Positions 7,581 to 9,603 of a stretch of 9,603 nt of DNA are shown here, piece by piece. The notes beneath the pieces were generated by a model, which was not told where the DNA came from, searched no databases, and saw nothing but the letters and a program-made list of their open reading frames with translations. Origin of the DNA: JANNRA01 sp031401035 (GTDB lineage Bacteria > Desulfobacterota > Binatia > HRBIN30 > CADEER01); contig JANNRA010000175.1 of NCBI GenBank assembly GCA_031401035.1, forward strand, positions 1-9,603, read 5' to 3'. Position 1 is the first letter of the stretch. Each line of letters opens with the position of its first letter. The translations under genes were made by a program, and so were the position numbers.

Positions 7581-8090
7581 TCAGGAGAAGTCCGTCCAGC
7601 TGCGCACGCCCATGAAGTCGCGCTTACCGAGGTCGACGCCGTTGTGGCGCAAGAGGGCGTACGCCGTGGTGACATGGAAGTAAAAGTTCGGCACCGCGAT
7701 GCGCGTCAGATAGACGTCACCGGGTACCGACTCCCCTTCCATCCACGGCGGTGCGACGCGCCGCTGCTCGGCGCCTACGAAGGCCGATGCCGGGACGCTC
7801 TCGAGGTAGGCGACGCAGGTACGCACGCGCGCCTGGAGTTCGCCGAACGTCGTCTCGGTGTCGGGATGCGACGGCGCCGTCTGGCCGCTCAGATACGCAG
7901 CGGCGAACTTCGCCGAGTCGCAGGCGGACTGCACCTGCTGGACGAGGGCGTACTGATCCGGCGCCAGGCGCGTCTGCGCCAGCACGTCCGCGGCGAAGCC
8001 TTTCTGCTGCGCATACTCGGCCCCCTTCTGCAGCCACTGGTCGAGGTTCTTCAGCATGCGGGTGAACTGGGTGATGGTGGCGACCGTCAT
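7581..8090 (-). CDS. DUF1993 family protein (DinB-like helical bundle), 169 aa
   Basis: The protein matches the DUF1993 family as I know it: RLAPDQYALVQQVQSACDSA (41-60), HPDTETTFGELQARV (75-89), then the C-terminal NFYFHVTTAYALLRHNGV (135-152) and GKRDFMG (155-161). The family is thought to adopt a DinB/YfiT-like four-helix bundle, often metal-binding, but no biochemical function is established; the conserved His139 and His149 are candidate ligands. No signal peptide or membrane segment is seen, so it is probably cytoplasmic. The frame extends upstream to 8180, but the ATG at 8090 is chosen because AAAGGAG sits six bases before it and homologous-looking sequence starts there. The 126 bp upstream (8091-8216) hold no other gene and presumably its promoter; no clear -35/-10 pair could be picked. 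A probable terminator follows its stop. Confidence 0.88.
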   Translation of the reverse strand: MTVATITQFTRMLKNLDQWLQKGAEYAQQKGFAADVLAQTRLAPDQYALVQQVQSACDSAKFAAAYLSGQTAPSHPDTETTFGELQARVRTCVAYLESVPASAFVGAEQRRVAPPWMEGESVPGDVYLTRIAVPNFYFHVTTAYALLRHNGVDLGKRDFMGVRSWTDFS

Positions 8091-8096
8091 GGCGCT

Positions 8097-8103
8097 CTCC
8101 TTT
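8097..8103 (-). promoter_or_regulatory. Shine-Dalgarno site of the DUF1993 gene
   Basis: AAAGGAG on the minus strand with a 6-nt gap to the ATG at 8090. It is the strongest ribosome binding site in the window and decides the start of the DUF1993 gene against the longer frame beginning at 8180. Confidence 0.75.
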
Positions 8104-8216
8104 GCGTCCGTTTCCGTGACAGGCAGCCAGGAGAGCACGAATCCGCCGTCCGACTCCAGGTCCGCCCGTCGTTGCATCAATCGGGCGTGCCCGCGAATCG
8201 GCTGGCGCGGCAGGCG

Positions 8217-8492
8217 TCAGCGCGCCGCCGCGCGCAGTTGCGCGAGCAGATCCGCGGCGCGCACGGCGGGCGCGCTCTCGAGGCCGCGCGGACTGAGGCG
8301 ATCGGCCTGTTCGAGCGCGGCGATCCCCTCCTCCATCATCCCGCGCCGCAGATAGAGCACGCCGAGGTTGAACAACAGCGCGTCGTGATCCGCCGCCACG
8401 GCGGCGGCACGATCGAAGTGGCGGCGCGCTCGCGGCCAGTCGGAATCGGCCAGGGCGAGCCCCTGGGTGAAATGGACGTGGCCTACCCGACC
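8217..8492 (-). pseudogene. C-terminal TPR segment of the DUF2723 gene, out of frame with the rest
   Basis: In the frame ending with the TGA at 8217, about 85 residues form two TPR-like helix pairs: VHFTQGLALADSDWPRARRH then FDRAAAVAADH, and DALLFNLGVLYLRRGMMEEG then IAALEQADRLSPRG, followed by a short helix ending LLAQLRAAAR. Upstream in this frame the reading becomes arginine/alanine-rich shadow sequence, and no ATG, GTG or TTG lies just before the TPR part, so it is unlikely to be an independent gene. DUF2723 proteins often carry C-terminal TPRs, so this is best read as the tail of the gene that now stops at 8483. One extra G in the coding-strand run of five G (8491-8495) would give LPGGRVGHVHF and join the two. 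Sequencing error, a real inactivating or truncating mutation, and slippage are all possible. Confidence 0.72.
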
Positions 8493-9603
8493 CCCGGCAA
8501 CTCCTCCACCACCGGCGCGGCCGGCGGCGGCGGCAGGCCGCGGTTCCACAGCCGGAACGTCAACCCGACCGGCACCGCGACCAGTGCATCGTCGGCGAGG
8601 TCCGGTGGGTGCGTGAAGACCACCGGCGTCGCCTGCGGATCGAAGTCCGCCGCCGCCGGCAACGCTACCGAGTCCAGCAGTCCGACGCGGACATCGGCGC
8701 GGTGCCCGTCGACGAGCGTCAGATAGAGCAGCGGATAGAGCACGCTGTCGTCGGCGGCCAAGAGGACGCCGCCGGGCGGCACCTGGTCGAGAATCGCGCC
8801 TGCCACCGTGTCGGCGATGCGGTCGTCGCGGCGGTCGAAGCGCGCCCAGCCGGCGGCGAACAGCAGCGCCGGCAGCAGCAGCGGCAGTAGCCGCAACGGT
8901 CGCGGCGCGCGGCGGGTGAGGGCCTCGGCGCCGAGGCCGACGAACAGCGCCGCCACCAGGTAGCTGGGAATGTAGTAGCGGTGCCAGACGAAGAGGTCGC
9001 TGCGCGATCCGTGCAGCATCATGCTGGCGAGGTTGGCGAGCATCACCGCCAGCAGCAGCAGCACCGGCGCCTGCCGCCGGCGCGCGGCGGCGCACACGCC
9101 GAGCAGCGCCATCGCGGCGCCGACCCAGGTCAGTTCACGGCCAACCGAGACGGCCCAGTCGGCGGCGACGGTGGCGACGTCGGCCGGCGACGCCACCCAG
9201 GCGCGGTCCCAGAAGTCGCGCCGCAGGACGATGTCGAGAAATCCCGACAGACTGCCCGGATCGCCCCACAGCAGCGGCGGCTGGCGCTGCGCCGCCAGCG
9301 GCAGCCAGGCGTACGGCAGCAGGCCGACGACCACTGCCGCGGCGACCAGCGCCAGCGTCCGCGGCCGCAACACCAGCGCCGGCGCCTGGAAAAGCGCCCA
9401 GACCCCGAAGGTGACGCCGAACACCGCCATGAACGTGTGGTTGCCGGCCCCGAGCGCGGCGACGAGGACCGTGAGTATGAGACGCGCGGTCGTAGGCCCC
9501 TCACCCTGACCCTCTCCTATGAGGAACGGAGTCAAGCAGCGCGTGCAGGAGCGGTGCGGTAGGCGCACGCGGGCGGCGCCGTCGATCCGTGGGATCGGCA
9601 GCG
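8483..9603 (-). CDS. DUF2723 family polytopic membrane protein (glycosyltransferase-like), 5' partial and 3' frameshifted
   Basis: The frame is open from the right window edge to a TAG at 8483-8485. It carries hallmarks of DUF2723, a family of large integral membrane proteins related to GT-C type (protein mannosyltransferase-like) enzymes. These are GAGNHTFMAVFGVTFGVWAL, then LLPYAWLPLAAQRQPPLLWG followed by DPGSLSGFLD, then several hydrophobic helices (for example LTWVGAAMALLGVCAA, VLLLLAVMLANLASMML, YIPSYLVAALFVGLGAEAL, LLPLLLPALLFAAGWA). A soluble part follows (GGVLLAADDSVLYPLLYLTL and VPVGLTFRLWNRGLPPPP). About six membrane segments are visible. The N-terminal catalytic region expected in the family, with its acidic residues, is not in the window. 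Coding character fades upstream of about 9490, where a repeat-like stretch begins; the GTG at 9568 is therefore not a trusted start. The frame ends prematurely just before an out-of-frame TPR tail. Function and substrate are unknown. Confidence 0.8.
   Translation of the reverse strand, partial: LPIPRIDGAARVRLPHRSCTRCLTPFLIGEGQGEGPTTARLILTVLVAALGAGNHTFMAVFGVTFGVWALFQAPALVLRPRTLALVAAAVVVGLLPYAWLPLAAQRQPPLLWGDPGSLSGFLDIVLRRDFWDRAWVASPADVATVAADWAVSVGRELTWVGAAMALLGVCAAARRRQAPVLLLLAVMLANLASMMLHGSRSDLFVWHRYYIPSYLVAALFVGLGAEALTRRAPRPLRLLPLLLPALLFAAGWARFDRRDDRIADTVAGAILDQVPPGGVLLAADDSVLYPLLYLTLVDGHRADVRVGLLDSVALPAAADFDPQATPVVFTHPPDLADDALVAVPVGLTFRLWNRGLPPPPAAPVVEELPGVG
9497..9530. repeat. Dispersed-repeat motif of the CCCTCACCCTGACCCTCTCC type
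   Basis: CCCTCACCCTGACCCTCTCC (from 9498) followed by TATGAGGAACGGA matches a short palindromic repeat type that I know from many GC-rich bacterial genomes. It usually appears in spurious proteins as LTLTLSxRER on one strand and LGEGQGEG on the other. Here the minus strand reads FLIGEGQGEG inside the DUF2723 frame and the plus strand reads LTLTLSYEER. The second arm looks degenerate (CTCC/GGAG pairing only). It lies where the DUF2723 protein stops looking like its family. Confidence 0.6.
9541..9603. repeat. Short inverted repeats at the right window edge
   Basis: GCGTGC (9541-9546) pairs with GCACGC (9565-9570), and CGATCC (9583-9588) pairs with GGATCG (9592-9597) around a 3-nt loop. Together with the repeat motif at 9497-9530 this gives about 100 bases rich in palindromes, more like an intergenic repeat or an inserted element than like DUF2723 coding sequence, although the minus-strand frame remains open through it. 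Confidence 0.35.

Noticed and set aside
5524..7683. Open frame of 719 codons on the plus strand spanning the addA 3' end and the Rieske gene
   Set aside because: Its product is Arg/Ser/Pro-rich without recognisable domains and overlaps two well-supported genes; such long shadow frames are expected at this GC content.
8091..8180. N-terminal extension of the DUF1993 protein starting at 8180
   Set aside because: The extra 30 residues do not resemble the family, whereas AAAGGAG lies at ideal spacing before the internal ATG at 8090.
7233..8726. Open frame of 497 codons on the plus strand opposite the Rieske start, DUF1993 and the TPR region
   Set aside because: It is antisense to recognisable proteins, has no domain signal and has the composition of a shadow frame.

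Overview
This is a very GC-rich bacterial window in which nearly all of the sequence is coding. No RNA gene, CRISPR array, prophage or intact insertion sequence is visible. The gene mix (an AddAB-type repair pair, a KshA-like Rieske oxygenase, a DUF1993 protein, a DUF2723 membrane protein with a TPR tail), the base composition and the dispersed palindromic repeats would fit a metagenome-derived, high-GC lineage such as the former Deltaproteobacteria, Binatota or Myxococcota. That placement is an impression and was not tested.

Layout. Positions 1 to 6380, plus strand: a 5'-truncated AddB-like nuclease subunit followed by a complete AddA-like helicase-nuclease. Their stop and start codons overlap as ATGA, so they form a tight two-gene operon for double-strand break end resection. 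Both subunits keep RecB-family nuclease motifs, and AddB keeps the four cysteines of its Fe-S cluster. The AddB frame contains an in-frame perfect 28-bp inverted repeat (359-447). The first ~110 bases are a suspicious poly-G/poly-C stretch.

Positions 6400 to 9603 are all on the minus strand. The addA-like gene converges, 19 bp away, on a Rieske non-heme iron oxygenase of the KshA / cholesterol 7-desaturase type. Upstream of that gene is a DUF1993 (DinB-like four-helix) gene with a clear Shine-Dalgarno site and a probable terminator hairpin. Furthest upstream is the 3' part of a DUF2723 polytopic membrane protein. Its C-terminal TPR segment has been moved into another frame by a one-base change at a run of five G (coding strand). 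Its upstream side runs into a repeat-rich stretch at the window edge.

Only the AddB/AddA pair clearly works together. The three minus-strand genes look functionally unrelated to it and to each other. I found no convincing new multi-gene system. The items most worth checking are the palindromic element inside the AddB frame, the DUF2723-TPR frameshift, the repeat cluster at the right edge, and the unpaired steroid-type Rieske oxygenase.
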